A stretch of 64,000 nucleotides of DNA from Eublepharis macularius (taxonomy: Eukaryota > Chordata > Lepidosauria > Squamata > Eublepharidae), in NCBI RefSeq assembly GCF_028583425.1, contig NC_072798.1, positions 10,976,501 through 11,040,500 of the forward strand. Reading direction: 5' to 3'. The notes under the pieces were generated by a model. The model was not told where the DNA came from. It saw nothing but the letters and a program-made list of their open reading frames with translations, and did no database searches. A program made the position numbers and the translations under genes. Below are positions 53,518 to 64,000 of the stretch, one piece after another (the stretch's first letter is position 1; every line of letters begins with the position of its first letter).

Positions 53518-54204
53518 TAGAGATGGGCACGAACCTGAATACGACCCCCAAATCCCCACAAATCAGCCCAGATTGTGGTTCGTGAACCAGTGGTTCGAGG
53601 AAGCTGCTTTCCACGAATTTCTACAAACTGGATACTGGTTTGTTTGGGTCGTATTGGTTTCAGAGAGGGGCAGTTTGAATGGCCATTTTCCCGAGGAAAT
53701 GGCCATTTAAACTTTTCCTGCCACTTGTAAGCAGGTCCCTTTAAACTATCAGCTGGCAGGCGGCAGGGGGGGATCCCCCCTTTGCCACCTGGCAGCTGAT
53801 AGTTTAAAGGGACCTGCTGCTTGCAAGTGGCAGGGCCCTTTAAGCAGCCCCAAAACCCCAGCTCTGTGGGTCCGCAGAGTGGCAGAAGAGGCCACTGGCA
53901 GATCCCTTTCAACTATCAGTTGGCAGGTGGCGAGGGGGAATCCCCCCTCTGCCGCCTGCCAGCTGATAGTTTAAAGGGACCTGCCGCTTGCAAGGCCGGA
54001 AAGGGCCCTTTAAGCTGTTAAATACCCCTTTCCCTGCCACTGCTAAATGGCCAGAAGGGGGCATTTAAACCCCATGAACCACGAACCACGAACTGGTTTG
54101 TAACTGGCCCCAGTTCCGTGCCAGTTTGTGGTTCTTGGTTCGTGAAAACCCACAAACCATAAACTGCATGGTTTGTGGGGTTTTTTGGTTTGTGCCCATG
54201 TCTA
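53518..54204. mobile_element. hAT-B element with two internal hairpins (687 bp)
   Basis: TAGAGATGGGCACGAACC to GGTTTGTGCCCATGTCTA. Flanking octamers do not match, so the duplication has decayed or one end was rearranged. Two long palindromes (53725-53828, 53890-53985) contain ACTATCAGCTGGCAG and its complement. The 66-131 codon frames are shadows of the palindromes. Confidence 0.82.
53725..53985. repeat. Tandem pair of long palindromes
   Basis: Each unit is about 100 bp with arms of 45-50 bp centred on GGGGGATCCCCC (first) and GGGGGAATCCCCCC (second). They are copies of one another. Confidence 0.85.
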
Positions 54205-54334
54205 CTTACATGACACCATTAAATTTCAAACTCTGGCTGGTTCATTTTGAACATCTGCATTGTGGGTTGGATCCAGTGAAAAAAAATCTCATGCTAGAAC
54301 AGAAACACAAACAAAAGACTATGTTACATATGAA

Positions 54335-54835
54335 CATATGAAACTGCCTTGACCAAAATCAGATCTTTGGTTCATCAAGTATTGTCTACTCATAGTGTCT
54401 CTGCATGGGACGTCTTACATGAGGACTCTCAAGTGTAGGGAGAGGAATGGTTAGCCAGAAAGCATAGTTTTAAAAGACAGAACCAAAGGCTCTGTCAATT
54501 TCACCTCTCTACAGGAAGGTAGTTTTAAAAGACAGAGCCAGCAGAGATTGCTCCTCAGAGGATTGGTTAATTTCATCTTTGCCTCCCCAAAGGCTCTGTC
54601 AATTTCGCCTCCCCTTCCCAGAGGTGAAGCCTTTGGCTCTGTCTTTTTAAGCTACGCTTCCCAGCTAACATTGCATCTCGCTATACTTAAGTGTTCTCGT
54701 GTAAGAGGTCTTGTGTAGAGAGACTCTAAGACTAGCAGGGATTCTCTAGAGTCTCAGTTAGTTGTCAGGGTATTGAACCTGGGACCTTCTGCATGCTGAG
54801 TAAATACTCTACCACTGAGCCATGGCACCTCCTCT
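54335..54835 (-). mobile_element. tRNA-derived SINE type B, split by a MITE
   Basis: Tail half 54335-54393 (ATTGTCTACTCAT) and head half 54726-54835 (CTAAGACTAGCAGGG, GAACCTGGGACCTTCTGCAT, CTACCACTGAGCCATGGC). Intact copies read GTCTACTCAGACTGGCA at this join. Confidence 0.78.
54394..54725. mobile_element. Harbinger-like MITE with C-TNA-G target (332 bp)
   Basis: AGTGTCTCTGCATGGGACG at the left pairs with ...CTTGTGTAGAGAGACT at the right. Flanks CTCAT and CTAAG derive from the CTCAG of the host SINE. Inside, AAAGACAGAGCC and GGCTCTGTCTTTTTAA repeat in both orientations. Confidence 0.78.
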
Positions 54836-54839
54836 CTTG

Positions 54840-55245
54840 CAATGGTCGGAACTGTCACTGTTAAATTTAATGTATCTCTACTTGTGTTTCAGCTTGTACA
54901 ATGTCTTGTGTTATGAGTGTCTGGGCAGTGTAAAATATTAGGTGGAAAGCACTGGGCATTACGCAAGACCTTGTGCAAGCAGAATGGGGCTAAGGTAGTT
55001 TATATTTCCACTTGCACATTACTGGATCGAGTTTCTCCCTCAGTAAGTAACCTGGCACAAACCGAAACAGGTGGCTAGGGCAGCATTCAAAATGAGGAAC
55101 AATGTCTCATTCCTAGTTAAGTTTCTTCTAGGGCTTCACAGGCCAGAAAAGTTAGAGGAACTATGATGCAGTGGTAGGGCAGAAGCATTGCAGAAGGCCC
55201 ATGCTTCAGTCCCCTGTACAACTTCAGCTGAAAGGATCTCACGTA
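54840..55245. other. No gene recognised: unique sequence
   Basis: A decayed tRNA-like piece at about 55165-55210 (GATGCAGTGGTAGGGCAGAA) may be another type-B SINE head in plus orientation. Otherwise nothing is recognised. Confidence 0.35.
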
Positions 55246-56352
55246 ATAATAACAACAACAATCCTATACTTATATATTGCTCTTCTGGACAGAATAGTGC
55301 CACATTCAGTGTGGTTTACAAAGTCAATGTCATTATTATCCCCACAAATAGACACCCTGTGAGGTAGGTGAGACTGAAAAAGCTCTGAGAAGGTGTGACT
55401 AGACATGGACACAAACCAAAAAAATTTAATGAACCAGCAGTTCATGGTTCGGTACTGATGACGATCCCGAAGTTGTGAACTGCACTGAACATTTTCCATT
55501 GCCGAACCAGTTCACGGTTCGCGGTTCGTGGGGTGCAGAATGGCCCCTGTGGCACTTAGAGAGCCCATATTCCCGGGGAGTGTTTTGCAGGTTCTCCTAC
55601 AGCCATCACCCAAGTTTGGATAAGATTGCAAAAGGGATCTTGGAGTTATACCCTCTCCAATCCAAGGCCCCAAGGAAACTCCCACAAAAATCCAAGTCTC
55701 TCTCCCCAAAGGCTAGTAAGTGGCAAGCAAGAACTCTGTCCCACTCCACTGCTCACTGAAAGTGAAACCCAGCCTGGGAGCCCACGGCTATTTATAAGCA
55801 CAGGTCCCATTGAGCAACGCAGGAGGTCTGTGTTTGGCTGTCAGAGCTGCCTATCAGGGTTTGCAGGGATGAGATTGGAGTGCCCATGGCTACAGAACAC
55901 TCCATTCCCCCTCCCTCCCCTGGGTGTCTTCTCCCAACTTGTAACTGCTTTGCAGCTCCATGGTTGGAAGGAAGACCTGCTGATCAAGGTAAGCTGGGCT
56001 TCCATTCGGCTTTCCAGGGCAACAGAAGGAGCGCAGACAGAGTTCAGGCATTCCTCCAGCTCTGTTGCCAGGGGAATTGATTGCTGGCGCCTGACTGTCT
56101 GGCTTCCCAAACCGCGGCTGAACGCACTGAACCAGGCCTCTCCCGAATGCTGGTTCATTGGCCGTGGACAATCACAAACCGCTGGATCGTGATTGCGCGA
56201 TCGCCAATTTCGTGGGTTTTTGAAGTTCGTAATGCGGTTCATGCCCATCTCTAGGTGAGACTAACCCCAGCTGGCTTCAAGTGGAGGAGTGGGGAATCAA
56301 ACCTGGCTCTTCAGATTAGAGTCCTGCCACTCTTAAACACTACACCAAACTT
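55246..56352 (-). mobile_element. tRNA-derived SINE type A, split by hAT-B
   Basis: Tail half 55246-55399 (CCCTGTGAGGTAGGTGAGAC) and head half 56254-56352 (CAGCTGGCTTCAAGTGGAG, GAATCAAACCTGGCTC, CACTACACCAAACT) join across the inserted element. Confidence 0.84.
55400..56253. mobile_element. hAT-B element, long variant (854 bp)
   Basis: TAGACATGGACACAAACC to GGTTCATGCCCATCTCTA. Flanks GGTGTGAC and GGTGAGAC (7 of 8). The right half shares the block GGAAGGAAGACCTGC and GCCAGGGGAATTGATTGC with the 16645 and 62281 copies. The left half is different and holds a GGCTATTTATAAGC TATA-like string. The 188-codon frame (55626-56192) has no transposase motif. Confidence 0.85.
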
Positions 56353-56356
56353 GTAG

Positions 56357-56570
56357 GTATGTGTAAGGTGCCATCAAGTCCCAGCTATCTTGTGGTGACC
56401 CCATAAGGTTATCAAGGCAAGAGAGTAACAGAGGTGGTTTCCCATTGCCTGCCTCTGCATAGTAACCCTGGACTTCCTTGGTGGTCTTCCACCCAGGGCT
56501 GACCCCGATTAGCTTTGATGATGTGACGAAGACTAACCTGGGCCGTCCAGGTCAGGACTTTCAGGTAGGA
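56357..56570 (-). mobile_element. 5S-rRNA-derived SINE
   Basis: AAGGTGCCATCAAGTCCCAG, GGTGGTTTCCCATTGCC, GGGCTGACCCCGATTAGC. The head is decayed. Confidence 0.75.
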
Positions 56571-56611
56571 GGGGCTGAAAAAGATTTTTTTTTCTGCCCA
56601 AGACCTTAGAG

Positions 56612-57122
56612 CAGGGGGCCCCACACTTTTTGAGGCTGTGTGCACCTTTAGAATTCTGACACAGGGTGATGAGTGCAACTACAAAATGGCGGCTTCAGGA
56701 GGGGAAGCCAACCACAAAATGTCAGAGAGTAAGGTGATATTTAATTCGAGCAGTAACTCTTCAACATTTCATGCAGAAGTTCTGTTTATGGAAAGTATTA
56801 CTTGGAAAGTATTATTTATGGAAATTATTATTCTATATGGAAAGTATTATTCATTCATTCATTCATCCATTCATTTATAGTCCACCTTCCCAACACACAG
56901 CTTTCCACACAGTGAAGGTCCTTGTTTTGGGGTGGCAGCTGCTGCCAAAACAACTTTTCAAAAATCTGCCCAGACAATCAGAATCTCCAGTCACCACTCA
57001 GAAGCCCTTTTAGGCAAAAGTCCCACCTGGCCTTGCCCACTTTCTAAATACACTTGGCAGGCACCAGGAAAGGTATTGGTAGGGCACCAGGGTGCCCACG
57101 GGCACCACGTTGGGGACCCTTG
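56612..57122. mobile_element. hAT-like element (511 bp)
   Basis: CAGGGGGCCCCACACTTTTTG and CACGTTGGGGACCCTTG are the ends. Flanks CCTTAGAG and CCTCAGAG (7 of 8). It resembles Charlie-type CAGNGGTCCCCAA termini. An ATTC repeat at 56848-56872 lies inside. Confidence 0.72.
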
Positions 57123-57225
57123 CCTCAGAGACCTTCTACCAAAATAGATCTACATGAATCAGTGATCAGACTCAGAATAAAGTAGTTTTCATAAGATGAA
57201 CACAGATGCCAACAACATGCACTAA

Positions 57226-57385
57226 GCTGCCTTATACTGTCAGACTGTCATCCTCTCAAAATCAGAACTGTCTGCTCGGCCAGCAGCTCTCTGGGGTCCC
57301 AGCTCGAGGTCTTCCAGATCACTGACCACCGGATCTTTTCAACGGGTCATGCCGTAGATCGAATGTGTGACCTGCATGCAACCAA
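57226..57385 (-). mobile_element. tRNA-derived SINE, type B, diverged
   Basis: CTAAGCTGCCTTATACTG, CAGCAGCTCTCTGGGG, then a decayed head. Confidence 0.6.
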
Positions 57386-57604
57386 TATAACAAAAGGGGC
57401 AGAAACCTCTGTATAACAGGGGGGGAAAGGATCAGAGGTCTAAAAAACATTATGAAATGTATAAGACTATTGAAAGCTTATACATAAGACTCATACAAAA
57501 ACTACAACTGTAAATGGATATAATGACACAAGATATAATGACAAAATTGCAGAAACCATAATTACTACAATTGGACACAAGCTATAATGAACTGACAAGC
57601 TACA

Positions 57605-58066
57605 AATGGGACAGGGCCCTTACCTGGATAGCCCAGGTGAGCCTGATCCCAACAGATCTCAGACGCTAAGCATAACAACATTAGATTTATATACCACCAT
57701 TCAGGACAACTTAATGTCCACTCAGAGCAGTTTACAATGTATGTTATTATTATCCCCACAACAATAATCACCCTGTGAGGTGGATGGGGCTGAGAGAGCC
57801 CCTAGAAGCTGTGGCTGACCTAAGGTCACCCAGCTGGCTTCAAGTGGAAGAGTAGGGAATCAAACCCAGTTCTCCAGATTAGAGTCCTGTGATACACCAA
57901 ACTGACCCAAGCAGGATCAGTAATTGGATGGGAGACCTCCAACGAAGACCAGGGCTGCAGGAGGCAGGCAATAGCAAACCACCTGTTAGTCTCTTGCCAT
58001 GAAAACCCCACTAGTGGTTGCCATAAGTCAGCTATGACTTGAGGGCACTCTCCACCACCAAACAGG
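57605..58066 (+). mobile_element. 5S-rRNA-derived SINE, split by a type-A SINE
   Basis: The 5S-like head (GAGCCTGATCCCAACAGATC, TCAGACGCTAAGCA) stops at 57672 and resumes at 57909 with AAGCAGGATCAGTAATTGG and GGATGGGAGACCTCC. The tail is TTGCCATAAGTCAGC to CACTCTCCACCACC. Confidence 0.85.
57673..57908 (-). mobile_element. tRNA-derived SINE type A inside a 5S-SINE
   Basis: A full antisense copy from its ATTATT-less tail (ACAACATTAGATTTATATAC) to the head (GATACACCAAACTGACCC). At least AAGCA is duplicated at the borders (57668-57672, 57909-57913). Confidence 0.84.
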
Positions 58067-58581
58067 ACAGGATGCTGGCTACATTCCTGTTTCGATGTAT
58101 AAATCTTCATCAGTCGAGCAACCTTTTACATATAATTTTAAAGGCAGAAATTCAGAAACTGATTGGTGGAACACAGTACGACGTAACATTAATATTCATC
58201 TGTCATAAACAACCTTGCATTTATTAATTTGGAAGCCTGTTGTCAGCAGGTACAGATAGCTAATAAAGTCTAATCAATGGAAGCAAACCATAATTTTAAA
58301 CTTGCTATGTAAAGTAAATTAATATACCAGAGACTCAAAGAACAAGTTTCTGTTGGGAGTTGGCAAGATCTAAATTCCAGTCACTATTGGGTTAACTCAT
58401 TTGTTTTGATCTTGTGAGATCTAACCTGGAAGTATAAACTTGGCTTAGAGTCAATCCTGGTTAGAACCCACAAAAGGGTTCATTGCCAGCAGGTGTGAGT
58501 AAGATGCTGAAGCAGATGCAGACGCACAGCCCTGCTACTGTGTAGCCACATTACCTTATCTATTAGCTAGCTATCTGTATG
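58067..58581. other. No gene recognised: unique sequence
   Basis: No repeat or gene is recognised. Confidence 0.4.
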
Positions 58582-59025
58582 CAGGGGTCATTTCGTAGAA
58601 AAAGAGCTGGAGGAACTCATTAGCATAACTCATTAGCATAACTCATTAGCATATGTCACACCCTTTGCCGGCACCGGAAGTGTGTCATTAGCATGGCTGA
58701 TTTGCATATGCCACACCCCCTGACATCACCTATCCTGGCTATTTTGGACCCAATCCTGGCCATTCAGGGCTGAAATTGGGTCAAAAATGGCAAAAAAGGC
58801 TGGAAATGGTCAAAAAGGGGCCCAAAATGGTCAGGATCGGGCTGCTGCTGGGAGAGTGATCCATCACCTGCCAGAGGCCCGATCCGGGCCATTTCGGCCC
58901 CAATCCAGGCTGAAACGGGCCCAAAATGGCTGAAAGTCAGGTGGGCATGGCCACTTGACATGTGACCTCTTTGGGGGAACTGCCAGAACTGCATTCCTGC
59001 GCGTTCCCCCTCAAAATGAGCCCTG
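58582..59025 (-). mobile_element. hAT-A element, copy 3 (444 bp)
   Basis: CAGGGGTCATTTCGTAG to CTCAAAATGAGCCCTG. Left flank TCTGTATG, right flank TCTGTCTG (7 of 8), or an exact TCTGTATG after an extra TCTG. Confidence 0.87.
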
Positions 59026-59997
59026 TCTGTCTGTATGACTTAACTGTTTATTGAATTTACTGATACTACTATATAAAGACTTTTATTTTCTCACAAACAA
59101 ACGGCTCAACTTTCCATGCCTCAACCTTTTCTCCCACAGTTTCTACCTTCTGCTGAGCCACAGACCCACTCTCATCTGCAATGATCGGGGGAACGTGGAA
59201 AAAATACCTTTCTACTTCTCCCGCCTGAGATACTAACTTTAGTTGTGCGGTTTGTCAAAGAACGGCATGCTCAGAGCAGAGACCTGCTGATGCTCTCCAC
59301 AAGGAACGAAACCCCCATGTAGGTCTCTACAGAGGTATTTCTTGGAGGGATCCAACATTTCTATGCAAATCGCAGTGAATGCAGAGCGCTTTGGCAGTTC
59401 ACTACGACCCATTGACCGTGAGCATGGAGCATTGTTTCCACCACCCTGGTGCTTTGTTCCACTTTTAGTTAGCAGCGTGATGTCAGTCACATTGAAATCA
59501 GATGAAACCCTGAATTTTTCATATTAATTAAAGTTCAATGGATTCCTTATAAAGAATAGATGAAAGAGGCAGCCAGTGACAAGGGAGACGTGGAGCTGGT
59601 TTTTCTGAAGATTAGCTAAAGCTGCGACAAACTTCCTGCCTGATTTGCCGGAAGGCTTCCTGGATGCTGGGGTTTTCGCTTTCTTATGTTCTTCCCCCCC
59701 AACAGATTGACAAACATTGGTTTATGCAAGACTATACGAGACTCAACCATGCCTCAAAGGGAGAGAAAAGAAACAGACTTTGCTCTTCAAATTACTTTGC
59801 TGCTGATAAAACACCTGCAACTGCCCTGCAAATCCATATAAGATGTTGGGTCGGATCCAGCCAGTTTTTTCACTCAGTCTCCACCAATTCCCCTCATTAT
59901 TACAGCTCGGGTTCCACATGGAATGTAGATATGTAAGCAGAGTTTATTGTCTATGGCCAAAGGCCGTTACAAGCCAGACACATAAAACAGTCTAACA
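59026..59997. other. Unique block, no gene recognised
   Basis: About 1 kb of non-repetitive sequence with a TATGCAAAT octamer-like string near 59364 and CATATTAATTAAAG near 59519. Frames up to 90 codons lack domains. Confidence 0.35.
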
Positions 59998-60130
59998 CAG
60001 GGCTTTTTTTCTGGGAAAAGAGATGGTGGAACTCAGTGTGTTGCCCTCGGAGAAAATGGTCACATGGCTGGTGGCCCTGCCGCCTGATCTCCAGACAGAG
60101 GTGAGTTTAGATTGCCCTCCGCGCTGCTCT
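59998..60130 (+). mobile_element. hAT-like MITE, 5' part
   Basis: CAGGGCTTTTTTCTGGGAAA, then GGTGGAACTCAGTG and GATCTCCAGACAGAGG. The right half is replaced by the following microsatellite. Confidence 0.55.
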
Positions 60131-60131
60131 G

Positions 60132-60132
<1 letters not shown>

Positions 60133-60220
<88 letters not shown>
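60133..60220 (+). repeat. (CTAT)22 microsatellite
   Basis: Twenty-two uninterrupted CTAT units. Confidence 0.96.
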
Positions 60221-60589
60221 TCCCCAAACAAATAGCATCCAGACTTGGTTGAGTCCAATCAGTAATTCACAGTACAGCCAATCAGGGAGGCAAGTAATCA
60301 ACATTTCTTATAAATACTCTCTCTGTGTCTGGGTCTGAAGGAGGAGATGGGCAACAGCATATTAGCCACTTCATTTCTGATAGTCTGTCCCCAGCCCATA
60401 TCTATTGGCACCTCTGGATCCAATCATCTGTTTAAAGTAGGAGACACTCAATCCCCTTCTTCCTTTCTTAAACTACTCAAGTGCTCCCTGTTTTTCAGAC
60501 CAGGACACTGGATGATTTGAGGTACCTTTGCCTTATGCAACCATGGCTAGCTATGATATAAATCTTTCCAAGCCGGCATAAAACTCCTG

Positions 60590-61300
60590 AAGGTCAAAGG
60601 AGAAAGAACTAAAGCAGGATTACAGCTGGACATCAAGAAGACAAAAGTAATGACTACTGAGGAATTACACAATTTTAAAGCTGACAAGGAGGAAATTGAA
60701 ATGGTTCAAGGTTTTCTATCCCTTGGCTCAATCATCAACCAAAAGGGAGACTGCAATGAAGAAATCAGAAGAAGCTTGAGGCAGCTGTGAGGGAGCTAGA
60801 GAAGATCCTTAAAGATAAAGATATCACTCTGAGGACCAAGATCAAGATAATCCAAACTATGGTATTCCCCATTACTATGCATGGATGTGAACGTTGGACA
60901 GTGAAGAAAGCTGACAGGAAGAAAATTGATTCATTTGAAATGTGGCACTGGAGGAGAGTTTTGCAGATATCATAGATGACCAAAAAGACAAATAAGTGAA
61001 TTCTAGATCTAATCAAACCTGAATTCTCCCTAGAAGTTAAAATGACAAAACTGAGGCTATTGTACTTTGGTCCCATTATGAGAAAACAAGACTCTCTGGA
61101 AAAGTCAATAATGCTAGGGAAAGTAGAAGGCAGGAGGAATAGAGGAAGACTTAAAATGAGATGGCTTGACTCAATAAAAGAAGCAACATCCTCCAGTTTG
61201 CAAGATCTGAGCAAGTCTGTTAATGATGCAACATTCTGGAGGTCTTTCATTCATAGGGTTAACATAGGTTGGAGGCAACTTGACAGCCCTGAACACACAC
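60590..61300 (+). pseudogene. BovB (RTE) LINE C-terminal remnant and 3' end
   Basis: Pieces translate as LGSIINQKGDCNEEIRRSL, then ILKDKDITLRTKIKIIQTMV, ITMHGCERWTVKKADRKKID, FEMWHWRRVLQIS, LRLLYFGPIMRKQDSLEKSI and RGRLKMRWLDSIKEATS. This is the post-RT region shared by BovB LINEs of squamates and ruminants. Several stops and frameshifts (for example at 60789 and 60975) make it dead. The 3' end GGAGGCAACTTGACAGCC with an AC tail matches the tails of the Sauria and 5S SINEs. Upstream RT and endonuclease are missing. Confidence 0.85.
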
Positions 61301-61704
61301 ATACCAGCCAGGTGTGCACCCTGTGCCTCATCCAGCCATGGCTAGCTATATGATGCAAACCTTTTGAAATGTGTATAAAGCTCCTGATTTGACAACGGAG
61401 GAGGCAGCAGCCAATTTACTGTTATGTATTTTGATGTCCTTCCACTGAGGTGGACTCTAGCAAGGATTGTTCTCATTGTGGTAAAGCTTTAATGGAGACA
61501 TTGACATGTGGAGAGAACCTTTTGGATGGTGTTTGTGTGTCACAAACCCATCCCCAATCCTCAATGCTTTTTAAAATTTCATTAAGAAATAAATAAAAGG
61601 CCAGTAGCCCACCTGACCAATAAAAGACAGCAGCAAAACTTCCACTGTAACCCTAAGAAGCATTTAATTCTTCTAAACCCACCGAAGTTACTCTGAAGCA
61701 CATT
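61301..61704. other. No gene recognised: unique sequence
   Basis: No repeat or coding domain is recognised. Confidence 0.35.
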
Positions 61705-61872
61705 AAATTGCTTTATATGGAATTGGTCAATCAGTCCATCAAGGTCGGTATGGTATGGTCTACTCAGACTGGCAGTGGCTCTCCAGGTTCTTCACATCAC
61801 CTCCTACCAGGTCCTTTTAGATGGCAACATTGGGGATTGAACCTGGGGCCTTCTTCTTGTCGTGCCACTGGC
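61705..61872 (-). mobile_element. tRNA-derived SINE, type B
   Basis: GTCTACTCAGACTGGCAGTGG (with intact CTCAG), ATTGGGGATTGAACCTGGGG, then a decayed head. Confidence 0.7.
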
Positions 61873-61877
61873 CCCTT

Positions 61878-63054
61878 CCTGACTGGCTTTCCACAAATGA
61901 TGCAAAACTGAATTATTCCAAAGGGCTTTTTATTCAGGAAGGCTGTATTCTAGGGAGGTGGGCTCAAAGAGATGCTTCACTAACAAGTTAGGGTCCATAA
62001 ACCTCACCACTATGTTGCTTTACACCCTACCTGTTGCTTTAAGTATGTGCTCCTCTGTGCTACCTGTGCTTCAAGTATGATCCTACTGGGTAGCTCTATG
62101 TTGTTTAATGTCAGTCCTGGAATTGCTTATGCTCTGTTTCAGCATTTCTTCAACTCTGTATCAGATTATTGCTAATGTTACGTCTTTGTAAACTTTGCAT
62201 TTATTTACCCTATGGCATGGTTTATTGAAATGTCCTTGATTTTAACTGTACTAATCTCACTATGTAATCTGTCTTGAGTCTAGACATGGGCACGAACAGA
62301 AAAAAAAACCCAAACATGGTGTTCGTTGTTTGTTGCCATCCACGAACAATGGACAATGAACATCGATGAACATGACCTGTTCATGGACACGTTCCTTGTT
62401 CGTTGTTTGTGAGGGCCAGCAGGCTCTCTTTCAGCCATCAAGATCCCTACCACACCACTTCCAGAAACCTTACCTGAGCAGGCAGCAGGAAATGTACCAG
62501 TAATAAATAATAACTTGGCCCAGAGCCTGGCAGCAGCCCTGGAACTTGAAGAGGTAGAGCCCTATCCCACCACACACAAAGAAAATTCAAGCTTCAATGC
62601 ACTCTCCCTGTCTCTTTCTCAAAATGCCAACAGCAACTGTCTCTCCCTCACTGTCTGCAAAACCAGAGCTGGGAACCCCCTCCCCCCTGTGCTTTGCTTC
62701 CTTGTAACAAATTTGGAGCGCCACACTTGAAAGGATGACCTGCCTATCAAGCTACATTGGACTTAGATTGGGGTTTCCAGGGCAACAGCAGGAGTTCAGA
62801 CAGAGTTCAGGCAGTCCCTGCCTTTGGTTGCCAAGGGAATTGATTGCAGGTGCCGGATTGTCTGGCTTGATGAACAGCAACAAACAGCAACGAACGAGGC
62901 TTGCAATGACCACCTGTTCGTTTAGAATGGGGCCTCACGAACAGCTTGTTCACGAAGAGATGATTGGGCTGTTCATGGCTTTTTAAAGTTTGTATTGTTG
63001 TTTGTGCCCATCTCTACTTGAGTCTCAATGAGAAAGATGGATTATAAATGACAT

Positions 63055-63056
<2 letters not shown>
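61878..63056 (+). pseudogene. L2 LINE 3' end, split by hAT-B
   Basis: TTTCCACAAATGATGCAAAAC, then a long 3' UTR like 40740-41100 to 62280. It resumes after the insertion with TCAATGAGAAAGATGG and TATAAATGACATAGACAG. No coding part beyond the last codons. Confidence 0.72.
62281..63016. mobile_element. hAT-B element, uninterrupted sister copy (736 bp)
   Basis: TAGACATGGGCACGAACAG to TTTGTGCCCATCTCTA. Exact 8-bp duplications CTTGAGTC lie at 62273-62280 and 63017-63024. It is collinear with the 16645 element outside the PLE and so gives the empty-site version of the PLE target (CACTCTCCCTGTCTC near 62600). Confidence 0.92.

Positions 63057-63091
<35 letters not shown>
63055..63091 (+). repeat. 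(GACA)n microsatellite
   Basis: Formed at the L2 3' end. Confidence 0.9.
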
Positions 63092-63094
63092 AAA

Positions 63095-63509
63095 TTACAC
63101 TATCAGAGCTGAACCAGAGTTCATATTGTAATTTCAGGAAAAGGTGGGCTCAGACATCATACAGCTTTTATTTATTTATGTCCCATCCCACCTCTTCTCC
63201 ATTAGAAGCATTGTGTACATCTTCCCTCCTTTATCCTCCTAATAAAATTTAGAGTTAAGTGGAGAGAATACAACTGGACCAAGTTGCAGGAGCATTTCTG
63301 GAAAAAAAAACCTGGTTTCAGGGAGCAAAGAGATGGCATTATTATTGTTGTCGTTACTGGTACTGAAGGCCATTATTAGGGGAGTGAGGATTTGATTATA
63401 TATATTAAGTCAGAAGTCAGCAATCTTTTTTTAAAAAAAATTAAGAGCCAAACTATGTCAAAATTCAGGGCATAAAATCAACAAAGAGCCAGTGTAAGAA
63501 AAACATATG
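63095..63509. other. No gene recognised: AT-rich sequence
   Basis: A SINE-like tail (TTTATTTATGTCCCATCCCACC) at 63168-63195. Nothing else is recognised. Confidence 0.35.
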
Positions 63510-63517
63510 CGTGACAC

Positions 63518-63992
63518 CAGGGCTCATTTTGAGGGGGAATGCACAGGAACACAGTTCTGGTAGCTCTCCAAAGAGGTCACATGTCAGGTGGCCCCGCTCA
63601 TTTGATTTTTGACCATTTTGGGCCCGTTTCAGCCTGGATTTGGCCCAAAATGTCCAGGATCGGGCCTAAAACAGCCAGGATTTGTCCCCAAACGGCCAGG
63701 ATCAGGCCTCTGACTGGTGGTGGATCCCTCTCCCACTCAGCAGTGGCCCAATTCTGACCATTTTGGGACACTTTTGGCCATTTTCAGTCCTTTTTGCCAT
63801 TTTGGGACCAATTTTGGCCCTGAATGGCCAGGATTGGGTCCCAAACAGCCAGGATAGGTGAGGCCAGGAGGTGTGGCATATGCAAATCAGCAATGCCAAT
63901 GACACACTTCCGGTGATGGCAAGGGGTGTGGCTTATGCTGATGAGTTATGCTAATGAGTTCCTGCAGCTCTTTTTCTACGAAATGGCCCCTG
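63518..63992 (+). mobile_element. hAT-A element, copy 4 (475 bp)
   Basis: CAGGGCTCATTTTGAGG to ACGAAATGGCCCCTG. Exact duplications CGTGACAC lie at 63510-63517 and 63993-64000, the last eight bases of the window. The interior dyads (GGCCAGGATCGGGCC type) occur more often than in copy 1. Confidence 0.9.
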
Positions 63993-64000
63993 CGTGACAC

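Noticed and set aside
55626..56192. 188-codon frame in a hAT-B copy
   Set aside because: No transposase (hAT dimerisation or DDE) motifs. The frame is not kept in sister copies, apart from short stretches.
57605..57672. Possible 5S rRNA gene
   Set aside because: Only part of the 5S internal region is present and it is joined to a SINE body with a BovB-like tail, so it is a 5S-derived SINE.

Overview
The window looks like a gene desert from a squamate reptile (lizard or gecko-like; species not resolvable). I found no convincing host protein-coding exon, rRNA, functional tRNA or CRISPR. The lineage call rests on the mix of repeats: a Sauria-type SINE, 5S-rRNA-derived SINEs with a BovB-like tail, BovB, L2, CR1 and L1 LINEs, Penelope-like elements (PLEs) and many short hAT and PIF/Harbinger-like DNA transposons. 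All open frames of any meaning belong to transposable elements.

Layout. 0-10 kb: unique sequence with CR1 tails, 5S-SINE fragments, a PLE remnant with a hammerhead-like motif (3.5 kb), a Sauria SINE inside a MITE, several MITEs and an L2 LINE. 10-16 kb: a foldback MITE, a second PLE lineage (GIY-YIG domain, 12.1 kb), a hAT element and a 5S-SINE. 16-23 kb is the centrepiece: a hAT-like element (16645-20377, 8-bp target duplication) contains an almost complete Penelope insertion with a head-to-head inverted arm (16976-19960, 12-bp target duplication). About 50 bp downstream lies a young 5'-truncated L1 with an open 600-codon frame and a 15-bp target duplication. 23-31 kb: mostly unique AT-rich sequence, MITEs and tRNA-SINEs. 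31-37 kb: a solo LTR inside a SINE, a compound GTTT/GTTC microsatellite, an L2 broken by two later insertions, and more hAT and Harbinger copies. 37-49 kb: two fragments of a LINE of unresolved clade, a hAT-B copy, a unique block, a second solo LTR inside a SINE, and a 300-bp four-unit palindrome. 49-64 kb: dense nesting of hAT-B copies in SINEs, a 104-bp CT microsatellite, a BovB fragment and an L2 split by a hAT-B copy. The window ends exactly on the target duplication of a hAT-A copy.

The elements do not work together as a pathway. The value of the region is stratigraphy: many insertions have readable target duplications, and paralogous copies supply empty sites, so relative ages can be ordered. 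The most interesting parts are the inverted-arm PLE with two opposed hammerhead-like motifs, the hAT-B family with its dyad-rich internal sequence, the C-TNA-G targeted MITEs, and a unique block holding a perfect palindromic RFX X-box-like site.
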